Positions 24,320-34,716 of a stretch of 64,000 nucleotides of DNA are shown here, piece by piece. Below the pieces are notes generated by a model that saw nothing but the letters and a program-made list of their open reading frames with translations, had not been told where the DNA came from and ran no database searches. Position 1 is the first letter of the stretch; every line of letters starts with the position of its first letter. A program made the position numbers and the translations under genes. The stretch comes from Vibrio mimicus (GTDB lineage: Bacteria > Pseudomonadota > Gammaproteobacteria > Enterobacterales > Vibrionaceae), in NCBI RefSeq assembly GCF_019048845.1, contig NZ_CP077425.1, positions 124,001-188,000 of the forward strand, in the 5' to 3' direction.

Positions 24320-24901
24320 ATGGCACGAAAATGCAACTTTGATCGAGAAGAAAAACTACGCGAAGCAATGGCGCTATTTTGGCAAAAGGGTTATGCCAAT
24401 ACTGCGATTTCTGATTTAGTCGAGCACTTACAAATCAATCGCTTCAGCCTTTACAATGCGTTTGGTGATAAACAAAAACTCTATTACGAAGCATTGGATC
24501 GCTATCTGAGTCAAATCAGTTCTCCCGCTTTTAAGGCTTTAGAACAGAAGGATGCGAGCTGGCCAGAGTTAAAAACCTTCCTCGCTAGTTTCGCAGCTAT
24601 ACAAAGAGAAGCTAAAAATGGCTGTTTTATCCAAAATGCCTTGGTAGAACATGCAGATACAGATAGCGAAGTGCTCGCAAAAGGCCATGCTCTATTCGAT
24701 CAACTATTAAATTTGGTGACCAACGCCCTTAGCAATGCGATCACGCAAGAGCAAATTCCATCTCTTATACCCGCTGAAATGCTCGCTAAACTGGTACTAA
24801 CCCAAATGCAAGGTATGCGTGTTTTGGGCAAAGCACAGCGCCACGAAGATCTCGAACACGGGTTTCAGGCGTTAGTGGCGTTGATTGAGGGCAAAGCATG
24901 A
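24320..24901 (+). CDS. TetR-family transcriptional regulator
   Basis: The 193-residue protein has the N-terminal TetR HTH (about 25-50, TAISDLVEHLQINRFSLYNAFGDK) and a helical ligand-binding domain with Cys102-region CFIQNA, similar to AcuR/NemR-like members that sense electrophiles. It is divergent from the GST operon and overlaps the next gene by 4 bases (ATGA), so the two are co-translated. Confidence 0.85.
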   Translation: MARKCNFDREEKLREAMALFWQKGYANTAISDLVEHLQINRFSLYNAFGDKQKLYYEALDRYLSQISSPAFKALEQKDASWPELKTFLASFAAIQREAKNGCFIQNALVEHADTDSEVLAKGHALFDQLLNLVTNALSNAITQEQIPSLIPAEMLAKLVLTQMQGMRVLGKAQRHEDLEHGFQALVALIEGKA

Positions 24902-25323
24902 TAGAGCTGATCGCAGTACGTCTCACTCAAGGCGATGATCTCAAACAGCAGATCGCACAATTAGTGAGAATGCATGGAATACATGCCGGTTCTATCGCTT
25001 CTTGTGTGGGGTCTCTTTCGCAGTTAAATATCCGTCTTGCTGATAGCGTTTCTACTCTGAAAATGCTTGCTCCCTTTGAGATCCTTGCCCTTAGCGGCAC
25101 TTTGACTCACGATCATTGCCATCTACATATCACTGTCGCGGATGATCAGGGTCATGCTTGGGGAGGTCATTTACTGGAAGGTAATCTGATTAATACTACG
25201 GCTGAACTCATGATCCACCACTACCCACAGCACCATTTTACCCGTCAGTTTGATCCAAACACAGGCTACAGTGAGTTATTGATTGACTCATCAGAACGTC
25301 TCAGACGTGAGAACGCTAGTTAA
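24898..25323 (+). CDS. PPC/DUF296-domain protein
   Basis: This 141-residue protein is a single PPC (DUF296) domain: QLVRMHGIHAGSIASCVGSL, LTHDHCHLHITVAD and GGHLLEGNLINTTAELMI match the family's conserved strand and metal-site segments. In plants the domain accompanies AT-hooks; bacterial copies are stand-alone trimers of unknown function. Its start overlaps the tetR stop, which ties it to the GST/TetR response. Confidence 0.8.
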   Translation: MIELIAVRLTQGDDLKQQIAQLVRMHGIHAGSIASCVGSLSQLNIRLADSVSTLKMLAPFEILALSGTLTHDHCHLHITVADDQGHAWGGHLLEGNLINTTAELMIHHYPQHHFTRQFDPNTGYSELLIDSSERLRRENAS

Positions 25324-25534
25324 ACGAATGAATTAGAATTGACACATGCAGCGAGGCAATACAAAATCGCGCCCGTTCAGTTTATCGTCAGTCTCAGTTC
25401 CCACATCGCACTTGGCGGTGTTGCCCATCTCGAAAATAAGGGCCTATCAAGCGGAACACGGAAGTTGTTGATGACAAAGCTAAACAACATCCCGTTGTTG
25501 TGTGATCTTGACATCCTATCGAGAGGATTCTGCC

Positions 25535-26851
25535 TTGCGCCCTTTAAAAACTTTGGCTCGTACACTAAGCCTTACTCTATGTTGCTCTGGATTATTACTC
25601 GCCCCTGTAATTCATGCTCAATCGGCCAATGAACTGTGGTTTGAGCGTAGTGATTTACAACTCCCTCGTCAGACCTCCGTAGGGGTATTGGAAAATGGAC
25701 TGCGGTTCGTACTTCTGCCCATACCGAACTCACAACATAATGTTGCTGTACGTGTGGTGATGAATGCAGGTCTTCTCCAAGAACAAGGTGGGCAAGAAGG
25801 CAGCTCGATGTATGCCGCCGCGCAAACTCTTGGGCAATTTTCTTCTGTTGCTAAAGCGCAGCTTGAACTAAACCAAACCGTACTCAGCCTACATGCTAAT
25901 TCCGTAAATCAGATGGATTCAGCATTCAGCGAATTAGCGATAGCTTTAGTGAATGATTCACCGCTTAACGCGAGTGAACTTGAGAAAACGGTTGAAAACA
26001 TTGCGATAGATGGGCGCTTACTAGCTCCAGCATTGAGTTATGCTCAGCAACAGCAAATTCAACGCAGTTTCAATGCTCTACAGAACCGTTTGAGCCAAGT
26101 CAATAGCACACAAGCCATGGGTTTCAAACAGCGTTTTTATGCACCGAAAAATATAACGCTAGTCGTAGTCGGTGATTTTAATAAACGCCAATTGGAACAA
26201 TGGATTGCAAAGCAGTTTGGGGATTGGCAAAGAACGGCGGCTACTATTCCCAGCCCAGTGGTGATTCCAAGTTTGCATACTCAAACGCAGATTACGACTA
26301 AGCAAGATGTCAGTTTCAATGCCCTTTCCTCTTACTTACCCGAACGTGATAGTAAACAACAGCGTCGTGAAACTATGTTGATCCAAGTTGCGAATGCTGC
26401 GTTACAAAACCGATTGAACCAAATTCTTCAGCAAGAGGGGTTATCTGCATCCACTCAAGTTGAGTGGATGATGGATACAGCAGTTTGGTCAAGTGTGACT
26501 GTTACAGGTGTCACTCAGGAGCAGAGCGATAAAATTCAGCAACAAGTGCAAGCAGAAATTCAGCGTGCTCTAGCCAACGGTTTTAGCAAAGCGGAATTTG
26601 AACTGGCGGTGACAACGATACGTGCCCGCTTGCTAGCTCAGACGGAATTGAGCCCTGCGGATCACATCCGAAATCAAGCCGATCGCTTGGTAAATGACAT
26701 TGCACAGCGCAAAGTCTACCTAGCCCCCTCTTCAGAATTGGCGCTGTTTGACCTCTTCATGGCGCATGCTTATGAGGGGGATTTAACCCCAGCACTAAAA
26801 CAGAGTTGGTCAAATCCACCCATTTTGAATATCGTGCCATCCGCTTCGTAA
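25535..26851 (+). CDS. Secreted M16-family peptidase homologue, probably inactive
   Basis: The predicted 438-residue product starts at TTG 25535, preceded by GAGAGGA 7 bases upstream, and has a signal peptide (LSLTLCCSGLLLAPVIHAQS). It has the M16 N-terminal domain (VLENGLRFVLLPIPNSQHNVAVRVVMNAGLL) and the second-half FYAPKNITLVVVGDF motif, but the zinc motif HxxEH that should follow the MNAG segment is missing. M16 proteins commonly work as an active/inactive pair; the partner is not in this window. A longer frame from GTG 25502 would place charged residues before the signal and is less likely. Confidence 0.8.
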   Translation: MRPLKTLARTLSLTLCCSGLLLAPVIHAQSANELWFERSDLQLPRQTSVGVLENGLRFVLLPIPNSQHNVAVRVVMNAGLLQEQGGQEGSSMYAAAQTLGQFSSVAKAQLELNQTVLSLHANSVNQMDSAFSELAIALVNDSPLNASELEKTVENIAIDGRLLAPALSYAQQQQIQRSFNALQNRLSQVNSTQAMGFKQRFYAPKNITLVVVGDFNKRQLEQWIAKQFGDWQRTAATIPSPVVIPSLHTQTQITTKQDVSFNALSSYLPERDSKQQRRETMLIQVANAALQNRLNQILQQEGLSASTQVEWMMDTAVWSSVTVTGVTQEQSDKIQQQVQAEIQRALANGFSKAEFELAVTTIRARLLAQTELSPADHIRNQADRLVNDIAQRKVYLAPSSELALFDLFMAHAYEGDLTPALKQSWSNPPILNIVPSAS

Positions 26852-26864
26852 TTGATGCGATTGA

Positions 26865-26889
26865 AACCGCCCTCAAATTGAGGGTGGTT
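26865..26889 (+). terminator. Terminator-like hairpin after the M16 gene
   Basis: AACCGCCCTC (26865-26874) pairs with GAGGGTGGTT (26880-26889), with a G-U pair. It is followed by TTGC, so the T-run is short. Confidence 0.6.
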
Positions 26890-26955
26890 TGCTATTAGCC
26901 GTAGTCAATTACAATGGCATACCTTCGCTAGCGCATCCTCCAGCGACTCGATACG

Positions 26956-28548
26956 CTAAGCCAAAGACAAGCGCACTAACTCTTGTGTGTAGGGATGCGT
27001 TGGGTTTTCAAACAGAGCTTGGGTTTCCCCCTGTTCAATAATCTCCCCCGCTTTCATCACAATGGTATGGTGGCACAGCGCGCGGATCACCGCTAAATCG
27101 TGACTGATGAACAGATACGTTAAGTGGTACTTTTGCTGCAATTGCTTGAGCAGCTCCAACACTTGGGCTTGAACAGTGCGATCGAGAGATGATGTTGGCT
27201 CATCGAGCAAAATAAACTCCGGTTTTAACACTAAAGCTCGGGCAATCGCGATGCGCTGACGCTGACCACCAGAAAACTCGTTGGGGTAGCGATGTCGAGT
27301 TTCAATATCCAATCCTACTTCTTGCATCACGGTACAAATCGTTTGGTCAATCTGGTCATCATCCATTTGGCTATGCACACGTAAACCCTCACCAATAACC
27401 TGCGCTACGGACATCCGTGGATTAAGTGCCGAGTATGGGTCTTGAAACACCACCTGCATTTTGCTGCGATAAGGCAGCATCTCCCGCCGATCGAGAGCTT
27501 GAAGCTCTTGTCCTGCAAAACGAATCACGCCTTGTGAAGTTAACAATTTTAAAATCGCCATCCCTGTTGTTGATTTTCCTGAGCCACTTTCACCGACTAA
27601 ACCGAGCGACTGTCCTTTAGGGAGGGTGAAGTTCATGTCCGTCACGGCTTTGATATACGCTTGCGTGCGCCGTAAAAAACCACCCTTGATCGGAAACCAC
27701 ACGCGCAAATGTTCAGCTTGAAGCAGTGTTGGGCTATTGGGCTGAATAGGCACAGGCAACCCAGGTGGGTCGGCATTAATCAACTGCTGAGTATAAGGAT
27801 GTTGCGGGGCATTAAATAATGCCTGACATTGATTGGTTTCTACCAGTTGCCCACGCTGCATTACGGCCACTCGGTCGGCAATTCGGCGTACTATGCTGAG
27901 ATCGTGAGTAATAAACAGCATGGCCATCCCCAATTCTTGCTGGAGCGATTTGAGTAAGTCGAGGATCTGCGCTTGAACAGACACATCCAAAGCGGTAGTG
28001 GGTTCATCAGCAATCAACAACTCTGGCTTATTAATCAACGCCATTGCAATCATCACCCGTTGGCGTTCACCACCAGAGAGCTCATGTGGGTATGCGTTAA
28101 TTTTCATTTCTGGGTGACGAATGCCAACCTTACCAAGCCACTCTATGGCTTTTTGTTCAGCTGTAGTGGCACGCATTCCCCTATGGATCGCCAGTGTTTC
28201 CACGAGCTGCTTACCAATTTTGTGTAATGGATTTAGCGAAACCATGGGCTCTTGGAAAATCATACCAATTCGCCCACCACGGATCCCACGCAGAGCTCGC
28301 TCTGAGCATTGCAGCGTATCTACATCCGCAAAACGTATGCTGCCACCGAGGTAGTGCGCAGAGCCTTTGGGAAGTAAACGCAATATAGCGTTCGCCGTGA
28401 CGGATTTACCCGATCCACTCTCCCCTACTAACGCTAAGGTTTCGCCGCGAGCCACTTGTAAGCTCACTCCTTGCGTTACCGGTTGAACGCTGCCCTGTAC
28501 GCCAAAGCCTACGGAGAGGTTATCGATCTTTAATACCCAATCACTCAT
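26956..28548 (-). CDS. yejF: Peptide ABC importer, fused dual ATPase (YejF-like)
   Basis: The 530-residue protein contains two ABC ATPase modules in tandem. Each has Walker A GESGSGKS (about residues 42-49 and 320-327), and the signatures are LSGGERQR and FSGGQRQR. Oligopeptide C-terminal segments follow each (HPYTQQL, HPYTQEL). That is the YejF/GsiA layout. It energises the permeases YejB and YejE. Its ATG overlaps the yejE stop codon by 4 bases. YejABEF importers take up peptides such as microcin C in enterobacteria. Confidence 0.92.
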   Translation of the reverse strand: MSDWVLKIDNLSVGFGVQGSVQPVTQGVSLQVARGETLALVGESGSGKSVTANAILRLLPKGSAHYLGGSIRFADVDTLQCSERALRGIRGGRIGMIFQEPMVSLNPLHKIGKQLVETLAIHRGMRATTAEQKAIEWLGKVGIRHPEMKINAYPHELSGGERQRVMIAMALINKPELLIADEPTTALDVSVQAQILDLLKSLQQELGMAMLFITHDLSIVRRIADRVAVMQRGQLVETNQCQALFNAPQHPYTQQLINADPPGLPVPIQPNSPTLLQAEHLRVWFPIKGGFLRRTQAYIKAVTDMNFTLPKGQSLGLVGESGSGKSTTGMAILKLLTSQGVIRFAGQELQALDRREMLPYRSKMQVVFQDPYSALNPRMSVAQVIGEGLRVHSQMDDDQIDQTICTVMQEVGLDIETRHRYPNEFSGGQRQRIAIARALVLKPEFILLDEPTSSLDRTVQAQVLELLKQLQQKYHLTYLFISHDLAVIRALCHHTIVMKAGEIIEQGETQALFENPTHPYTQELVRLSLA

Positions 28549-29600
28549 GAGGATCTCCGCTGTAAATTTGGATCGAAAGCATCACGCACCGCTTCACCGA
28601 TGAAGACCAGCAGAGTCAACATGACTGACAGCACCACAAACGCTGAAATGCCAAGCCAAGGCGCTTGTAGATTCGCTTTACCTTGTGCAAGCAACTCTCC
28701 TAATGAAGGCGAACCGGCAGGTAAGCCGAACCCCAGAAAATCTAATGAAGTAAGTGTGGTAACGGAACCAGAGAGAATGAATGGCATCATAGTTAGTGAC
28801 GCCACCATCGCATTGGGCAACATATGGCGCAGAATAATCCGTGTATCACTGACTCCCATTGCTTGCGCCGCCCGCACATAATCAAAATTTCGGCAGCGCA
28901 AAAATTCAGCACGCACCACGCCCACTAAACTCATCCAACTAAACAGCACCATAATACCAAGCAGCCACCAAAAGTTAGGCTCCACAAAGCTCGAGAGTAT
29001 GATCAGTAAGAATAACGTTGGCATTCCAGACCAAACTTCGATAAAACGCTGACCAAACAGATCCAGCCAACCGCCGTAGTAGCCCTGAGTCGCCCCCACC
29101 AATACACCAATTAGTGATGAGATCAGGGTTAACACAAATCCAAACAGCACCGAGATCCGGAAGCCATAAATGATCCGCGCCAAGACATCACGCCCTTTAT
29201 CATCGGTCCCTAGCCAATTCACCGCATCTGGTGGTGATGGTACGCTGCCTGTAATGTCGAAATTAATGGTGTCATAGTGAAACCGGATTGGCGGCCAGAT
29301 GATTTGCCCTTTTTCTTCAATTAACTGCACCACATAGGGATCGGTGTAGTCCGCTTCGGTATCAAATTCACCGCCAAATTGAGTTTCGCTGTAACGCTGC
29401 ACAATCGGTGCATACCAATGGCCGTCATAATGAACGAGCAGTGGTTTATCATTGGCGATCAATTCTGCGAATAAACTCACCACAAACAGCAGCAAGAAAA
29501 CCCATAAAGACCAAAAACCACGTCGATTGGCTTTAAACCTCGCCCAACGCGCTTCACTTAAAGGATTCGGAGCACGATTTTTGCGTAACAACCCCTTCAT
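28545..29600 (-). CDS. yejE: Peptide ABC importer permease (YejE-like)
   Basis: The 351-residue protein is a DppC-type permease with an N-terminal transmembrane helix, a periplasmic loop of about 80 residues containing the FGGEFDTEADYTDPYV segment typical of YejE, then five further helices. The EAA loop motif is about EFLRCRNFDYVRAAQAMGVSD. It overlaps yejF and touches yejB by one base, showing a tight operon. Confidence 0.92.
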   Translation of the reverse strand: MKGLLRKNRAPNPLSEARWARFKANRRGFWSLWVFLLLFVVSLFAELIANDKPLLVHYDGHWYAPIVQRYSETQFGGEFDTEADYTDPYVVQLIEEKGQIIWPPIRFHYDTINFDITGSVPSPPDAVNWLGTDDKGRDVLARIIYGFRISVLFGFVLTLISSLIGVLVGATQGYYGGWLDLFGQRFIEVWSGMPTLFLLIILSSFVEPNFWWLLGIMVLFSWMSLVGVVRAEFLRCRNFDYVRAAQAMGVSDTRIILRHMLPNAMVASLTMMPFILSGSVTTLTSLDFLGFGLPAGSPSLGELLAQGKANLQAPWLGISAFVVLSVMLTLLVFIGEAVRDAFDPNLQRRSS

Positions 29601-30682
29601 TAGCGAGCCTCAAAATCAATGCGTGGGTCGACCCACATGTAGGTTAAATCGGAGACAATTCCTAGAATTAGCCCCAGTAGAGTCATGATGTAGAGTGAAC
29701 TGAACACCAACGGGTAGTCGCGTTGTATGGTTGCTTCAAAACCAAGCAGTCCAATCCCTTCAAGGGAGAACATCACTTCAATCAACATGGAGCCAGTAAA
29801 AAAGATACTGATGAAAGCACTCGGAAATCCTGCAATGATGATCAACATGGCATTGCGAAAGACATGCTTATAAAGAATCCGTCGCTCATCCAGCCCTTTA
29901 GCACGCGCGGTAACAACATATTGCTTGTTAATTTCATCCAGAAACGAGTTTTTGGTCAGCATGCTTAAGGTTGCAAAACCGCCCACCACCATTGCGATGG
30001 TGGGAAGCGTTAAATGCCAAAAGTAGTCGATGATCTGCTCATACCAAGGTAACGCCGCGAAATTATCAGAAACCAGTCCACGCAGTGGAAACCAACTGAA
30101 ATAGTTACCGCTGGCAAACAAAATAATCAAAATAATGGCGAATAAAAACCCTGGGATCGCATAACCAATAATCACCACGGCACTCGACCACACATCAAAT
30201 CGTGAACCATGATGAATGGCTTTACTGATGCCCAAAGGAATGGAAATGAGATAGATGAGCAAGGTGCTCCACAACCCCAGTGAAATGGAAACAGGTAAGC
30301 GCTCCACAATCAGATCAATGACATTACCGCCACGAAAGAGACTTTCACCAAAATTAAAGGTGACATAGTCTTTGAGCATTTGAAAATAGCGTTCATGTAG
30401 CGGTTTATCAAACCCAAATCGGCGAGTGATTTCTGCCACCACTTGGGGGTCAAGCCCTCGTGAGCCTTTGTAACCAGAAGTGTGCGCCTCCGTGGGAGTG
30501 GCTACTTCTTGCCCCCCGCCGGAGAAGCGCTCCATCACACCGGAAGTATTGCCCTCCAACTGGGCTATAGCCTGCTCAACAGGGCCTCCCGGTGCAATTT
30601 GAATAATGAAAAAGTTAATGGTGATGATGGCCCACAATGTGGGCACCACCAGTAACAAACGGCGCAAAATATAACTGAGCAT
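29600..30682 (-). CDS. yejB: Peptide ABC importer permease (YejB-like)
   Basis: The 360-residue DppB-type permease begins [20 protein letters not shown], the canonical first helix. The EAA loop is in [20 protein letters not shown] (about 257-276). The inserted periplasmic segment between helix 1 and 2 ([16 protein letters not shown]...) is a mark of YejB. It lies 8 bases after yejA and next to yejE. Confidence 0.92.
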   Translation of the reverse strand: MLSYILRRLLLVVPTLWAIITINFFIIQIAPGGPVEQAIAQLEGNTSGVMERFSGGGQEVATPTEAHTSGYKGSRGLDPQVVAEITRRFGFDKPLHERYFQMLKDYVTFNFGESLFRGGNVIDLIVERLPVSISLGLWSTLLIYLISIPLGISKAIHHGSRFDVWSSAVVIIGYAIPGFLFAIILIILFASGNYFSWFPLRGLVSDNFAALPWYEQIIDYFWHLTLPTIAMVVGGFATLSMLTKNSFLDEINKQYVVTARAKGLDERRILYKHVFRNAMLIIIAGFPSAFISIFFTGSMLIEVMFSLEGIGLLGFEATIQRDYPLVFSSLYIMTLLGLILGIVSDLTYMWVDPRIDFEAR

Positions 30683-30690
30683 TGCAACTC

Positions 30691-32508
30691 CTAACGCCGT
30701 TTTTCAGGAAGTCGTGTAGCTTTCTCTTTATCAACCCACCAAGTGTCTAAACCTAGGGAATATTTCGGTAACACACTGGGCCGGCTGAACTTATCCCACA
30801 TCGCAACGCGATACATACTTAAATGCCATTGTGGAATGATGTAGAAATTCCACTGCAATACTCGATCAAGTGCCGAACCCAGTGCACGAAGCTTTTCGGT
30901 ATCTTGTTGGCTTTTGGCTATCTGTTCGGTTAGAGCATCGATAACCGGATTATTCGCCCCCGCTGAGTTATAGGTAGAGTCCATATAATGTGAGTTCCAT
31001 ACAATCAGTAGATTAGGGCTTGGATATGGATTTGCACTATAACCTTGCGAAATCATGTCAAAATCACGATCTCGCAGCCGTTTCGTGTATTGCGTGGTAT
31101 CCACGGTGCGGATTTTCATCTCAATGCCCATCAATTGCAGATTCTTTTGCAGTGGAATCGCAATTCGCTCTGAAGTTGGGCTGTATATTAGTAGCTCAAA
31201 ACTCAGGGGTTCACCGGTTTTTACATTGGTCATCACCTTGTTCTTCAACTCCCATCCTGCCGCTTTCAACAAGGTAAAGGCTTCACGCATTTGGCTACGA
31301 ATCCGTCCACTACCATCGGTTACTGAAGGCTGATAAGACTCAGTGAACACACGCTCAGGCAATTGATCTTTGAATGGTGAAAGCACCGCAAGTTCTGCGG
31401 CATTAGGCAACCCTTGGGCTTCATATTCGGTATTTTGAAAATAGCTGCGAGTACGTTTGTATTGATCGTAAAACAGGTTTTTATTCATCCATTCAAAATC
31501 TAACGCATAGTTCAACGCTTCGCGGACGCGTACATCTTGAAACACAGGGCGTTGAGTATTGAAGACAAAGCCTTGCGTAGATGCCGGAGCTTGATGGGCA
31601 ATCTCTTCTTTTTTGATGAATCCTTGATCAAAATTGCTGCCTGTATATGAAGTAGCCCAGAATTTGGCCTGGTTCTCTTCCCTGATATCAAATTCCCCAG
31701 CTTTAAACGCTTCGAGCATCACAGTGTCATCGCGGTAATAGTCGTACTGAACCTGCTCGAAATTGTTGCGTCCAACATTCACTGGTAGATCTTTTGCCCA
31801 ATAATCAGGATTTAAGGTATAGGTAACACTTTGGCCAAGTTTGAAATGGCTGATTTGATAAGCGCCACTCCCTACGGGTGGTTCATTGAGTGGCTCAGCC
31901 AAATTTTTGTCTTTCCAGAAATGTTTCGGTAAAACACGAGTCGATTGCGCCAAGCTAAATAACTGCTCACGGTTTGCTTGCTTCATTTCAATCCGCACGG
32001 TCAGATCAGAAATGGCTTTAACCGATTTAACGTCTTGGTAATACACTCGATATTGCGGTACACCCTCTGTCATGAATTTTTCAAAGGTGAATTCAACATC
32101 CTGAGCGGTAATAGGCTGGCCATCGTTGAAACGGGCTTTAGGGTTGAGATCAAGTTCAAGCCAAGTGTAGTCGTCAGAATAACGTACTTTGCTGGCAATC
32201 AATGGGTAGTAAGAGTCGATTTCATCAGATGGAGAAAACATCAAGGGATCGTACAACTCTTCCGTATTGGCCGCAGCTACACCACGTGAGGCATAGCGGT
32301 TGAAATTATCGTACGTCCCCAACTGGCCAAACACCACTTTGCCGTATTTAGGTGCGCTAGGGTTGACATAATCAAAGTGGCTGAAATTTTCTGGGTATTT
32401 TGCTTCACCAAATCCAACCAACCGAGTCGTTTCAATCACCACCCCCCAGCTCATCTGGCTTGATAAAGCGAGTGTGATCCCTAATGCAATGGGCTTCCAA
32501 CTGTGCAT
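30691..32508 (-). CDS. yejA: Peptide ABC importer, periplasmic binding protein (YejA-like)
   Basis: The 605-residue protein has a signal peptide ([18 protein letters not shown]) and a family 5 solute-binding fold. The segments [19 protein letters not shown] and [20 protein letters not shown] are typical. It is the first gene of a four-gene operon on the minus strand and binds peptides in the periplasm. Ligand specificity cannot be read from sequence. Confidence 0.92.
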   Translation of the reverse strand: MHSWKPIALGITLALSSQMSWGVVIETTRLVGFGEAKYPENFSHFDYVNPSAPKYGKVVFGQLGTYDNFNRYASRGVAAANTEELYDPLMFSPSDEIDSYYPLIASKVRYSDDYTWLELDLNPKARFNDGQPITAQDVEFTFEKFMTEGVPQYRVYYQDVKSVKAISDLTVRIEMKQANREQLFSLAQSTRVLPKHFWKDKNLAEPLNEPPVGSGAYQISHFKLGQSVTYTLNPDYWAKDLPVNVGRNNFEQVQYDYYRDDTVMLEAFKAGEFDIREENQAKFWATSYTGSNFDQGFIKKEEIAHQAPASTQGFVFNTQRPVFQDVRVREALNYALDFEWMNKNLFYDQYKRTRSYFQNTEYEAQGLPNAAELAVLSPFKDQLPERVFTESYQPSVTDGSGRIRSQMREAFTLLKAAGWELKNKVMTNVKTGEPLSFELLIYSPTSERIAIPLQKNLQLMGIEMKIRTVDTTQYTKRLRDRDFDMISQGYSANPYPSPNLLIVWNSHYMDSTYNSAGANNPVIDALTEQIAKSQQDTEKLRALGSALDRVLQWNFYIIPQWHLSMYRVAMWDKFSRPSVLPKYSLGLDTWWVDKEKATRLPEKRR

Positions 32509-32677
32509 ACTCTCTCCCTTATTATTCTTGCTACCAATGGTTTAACGCGTCATTCATTCCCTTTAACAGGATGCTGATTGGACAACACAAACTATTAATA
32601 ATTCAGTTACTTGGATAAGTATAGGTAAAAATTGCAAGACGGGAGAAAAGGGGAAGCGGCTTCCCCTAAAGACGTGA
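32509..32677. other. Intergenic region upstream of yejA
   Basis: This 169-base region holds the operon promoter and the end of the Nudix gene. I could not identify a definite promoter or operator. Confidence 0.4.
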
Positions 32678-33199
32678 TCAATGAAGGGTTTTGGCGATTA
32701 AACGCAGCAAATACGTTTCACGCTCGATGCTCATGCCTTTGCGTGGATCATTGAGCAGGGTTTGCTCGTTATGAGCAATAGCTTCGTGGATGTTTACCCA
32801 CACGGGTTTCATGCCATTACGTTGCTCGTAGTTTTCAAGCTGGGTTTGACCTAGTTTTTCATCCACCTCACAGCGATAACAGTAAGACACCATATGAATT
32901 ACATCAGCGTCTTGCTGTTTATGCCAAGGACGAAACTCTTGGTACAAACCAAAAGGCTCAATATTCTGGATATTCTGCGCCCCAGTCTCTTCTTGCAGTT
33001 CGCGGATCATGCCCATCAGCACATCTTCATCGGCTTCAAGCCCACCACCGGGCAGCGAATAATCATGGTAACGTTCGGTATACATTAACAGAATACGCTC
33101 ACCTCGCACTGCGATGGCTCGTGCGGCTTTACGTTGCACAATACGCTGCTGATTCAGAGGCTTAATATCGGGGTGTACTGCGACATATAACGGTTTCAT
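32678..33199 (-). CDS. Nudix hydrolase
   Basis: A 173-residue protein starting MKPLYVAVHPDIKPLNQQRI. The Nudix box is GGGLEADEDVLMGMIRELQEETGA (about residues 50-73) with all catalytic Glu residues of the GX5EX7REUXEEXGU pattern. The family cleaves nucleoside diphosphates linked to X; the substrate is unknown. The start at 33199 has AAGGAGAGCC directly upstream, better than the in-frame ATG at 33238. Confidence 0.88.
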   Translation of the reverse strand: MKPLYVAVHPDIKPLNQQRIVQRKAARAIAVRGERILLMYTERYHDYSLPGGGLEADEDVLMGMIRELQEETGAQNIQNIEPFGLYQEFRPWHKQQDADVIHMVSYCYRCEVDEKLGQTQLENYEQRNGMKPVWVNIHEAIAHNEQTLLNDPRKGMSIERETYLLRLIAKTLH

Positions 33200-33251
33200 C
33201 GGCTCTCCTTTTCCAACGGTTTTGACCGATACTAACACAGTAGAAAATAGA

Positions 33252-33273
33252 AGACCCTGATAAATCAGGGTCT
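33252..33273 (-). terminator. Terminator of the DHH phosphoesterase gene
   Basis: AGACCCTGAT (33252-33261) and ATCAGGGTCT (33264-33273) form a perfect stem, followed on the minus strand by a T-rich tract. Confidence 0.7.
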
Positions 33274-33291
33274 ATTTGCGCTGCATCAATT

Positions 33292-34224
33292 TTAACCATC
33301 GGCATTAATCTGTTTGATCAAGGCTTGTTCAACGCGATCCGCTTCTTCAATCGCAATTTGGCAAGTCCCTGCCGCCGCATGTCCGCCACCACCATACTTG
33401 AGCATCAATTCACCGACATTTGTTTTTGAACTGCGATCAAAAATCGATTTGCCCGTTGCAAAAACAATGTTCTGCTTTTGAAATCCCCACATCTTATGAA
33501 TCGAGATGTTGCACTGAGGATAAAGGGCATAAATGATAAAGCGATTACCGGCATAGATGATCTCTTCTTCGGTAAGATCGAGCAGTACCAAATTGTCATG
33601 CACTTTACCGCAGCGCTGAATCTGCTCCTTGAACAAGGTTTCATGTTCGCGATACAACTCCACCCTTTCTCTGACATCAGGCAACTGCAGTATTTCATCA
33701 ATCGATGCATAGCTACAGTGATCGATCAACGCCATCATTAGGTTGTAATTAGAAATGCGAAAGTTACGAAAACGGCCTAATCCGGTGCGAGCATCCATCA
33801 GAAAGTTCAACAAATTCCACCCTGTAGAATCGAGTACTTCATCACGGGAAAACTGGGCTGAATCGCCTTTATCGACCGCGTCCATCATCTCTAGCCACTC
33901 AAAAGGAAACGTTTTCTCACCGCCGTAGTAGTCCCACACCACTCGTGCAGCGGATGGAGCATTGGGATTGATAATGTGATTGGGATGGTCACCTTTGTTT
34001 CGAATGGTTTCCGAAACATGATGATCAAATACAAGATGAGCCGAGGAAACAAACGGAAGATTGGTCACGATATCGCGATCGGTGATCGGTATTTTTCCAT
34101 CTTGCATGTCTTTGGGGTGAACAAATTGGATGTCATCGATCAGCTCAATATTTTTGAGCAAAACTGCACACACCAAACCATCAAAATCACTGCGTGTCAC
34201 TAATCGATACTTAAGTGATGACAT
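33292..34224 (-). CDS. DHH-family phosphoesterase
   Basis: The 310-residue product starts MSSLKYRLVTRSDFDGLVCA. The DHH-family motifs are SDFDGL (about 12-17), VFDHHVSE (about 68-75, replacing the classic DHH core) and the C-terminal GGGGHAAAG motif of the DHHA1 domain (about 280-288). Relatives include exopolyphosphatase-like and nanoRNase-type phosphoesterases. The substrate here is unknown. The start at 34224 has GGGGAA 5-7 bases upstream; a longer reading frame to 34491 lacks homology. Confidence 0.85.
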   Translation of the reverse strand: MSSLKYRLVTRSDFDGLVCAVLLKNIELIDDIQFVHPKDMQDGKIPITDRDIVTNLPFVSSAHLVFDHHVSETIRNKGDHPNHIINPNAPSAARVVWDYYGGEKTFPFEWLEMMDAVDKGDSAQFSRDEVLDSTGWNLLNFLMDARTGLGRFRNFRISNYNLMMALIDHCSYASIDEILQLPDVRERVELYREHETLFKEQIQRCGKVHDNLVLLDLTEEEIIYAGNRFIIYALYPQCNISIHKMWGFQKQNIVFATGKSIFDRSSKTNVGELMLKYGGGGHAAAGTCQIAIEEADRVEQALIKQINADG

Positions 34225-34393
34225 GCTATTCCCCTTCCAAGGCAAACCCCATAACAAAATCTCATTAAAAAGGATGATATTTCGCTTTTTATTAATTGTA
34301 GACAGCATCAATCTTTTGACAAATCTGACATATAGCAAAAAACATTTTTTGTAGAATGTGGATATGCAACCCGTAACAAAAAATGGAGAAAGC

Positions 34394-34648
34394 ATGAACA
34401 AAACAGCCCTATTACTCACAAGTATCGCTGGTACTCTTCTGCTCACTGGCTGTGCACGTGAAGAAAATAAGTACACCGTAAAGGAATACACTTCAATGGC
34501 AAACCCAGCTTCGGTTTACTGCGTTGAACAAGGTGGACAATTGGAGATGGTGACGGAGAATGCAGAGCGTGTAACTTACTGCGTAACGAAAGATGGCGAA
34601 AAAGTTGAGCAGTGGGAATATTTCCGCCAAAACCACGATAAACAGTAG
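34394..34648 (+). CDS. DUF333-type small lipoprotein
   Basis: The 84-residue product starts MNKTALLLTSIAGTLLLTGC with lipobox LTGC. The C-terminal DUF333 segment (PASVYCVEQGGQLEMV...YCVTKDGEKVEQWEYFR, about 37-75) has two conserved Cys. GGAGAAAGC directly precedes the ATG at 34394, which is preferred over 34358. Relatives such as YoaF/HslJ-associated proteins have no clear function. Confidence 0.85.
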   Translation: MNKTALLLTSIAGTLLLTGCAREENKYTVKEYTSMANPASVYCVEQGGQLEMVTENAERVTYCVTKDGEKVEQWEYFRQNHDKQ

Positions 34649-34669
34649 TCTCATCGTGGAAATTGATTA

Positions 34670-34691
34670 GGCAGCTTGGCTGCCTTTTTTT
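34670..34691 (+). terminator. Rho-independent terminator of the DUF333 lipoprotein
   Basis: GGCAGC and GCTGCC flank a 3-base loop and end in seven T. Confidence 0.88.
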
Positions 34692-34716
34692 ATGATTTTC
34701 TTGAAAGTGGTTGCAA

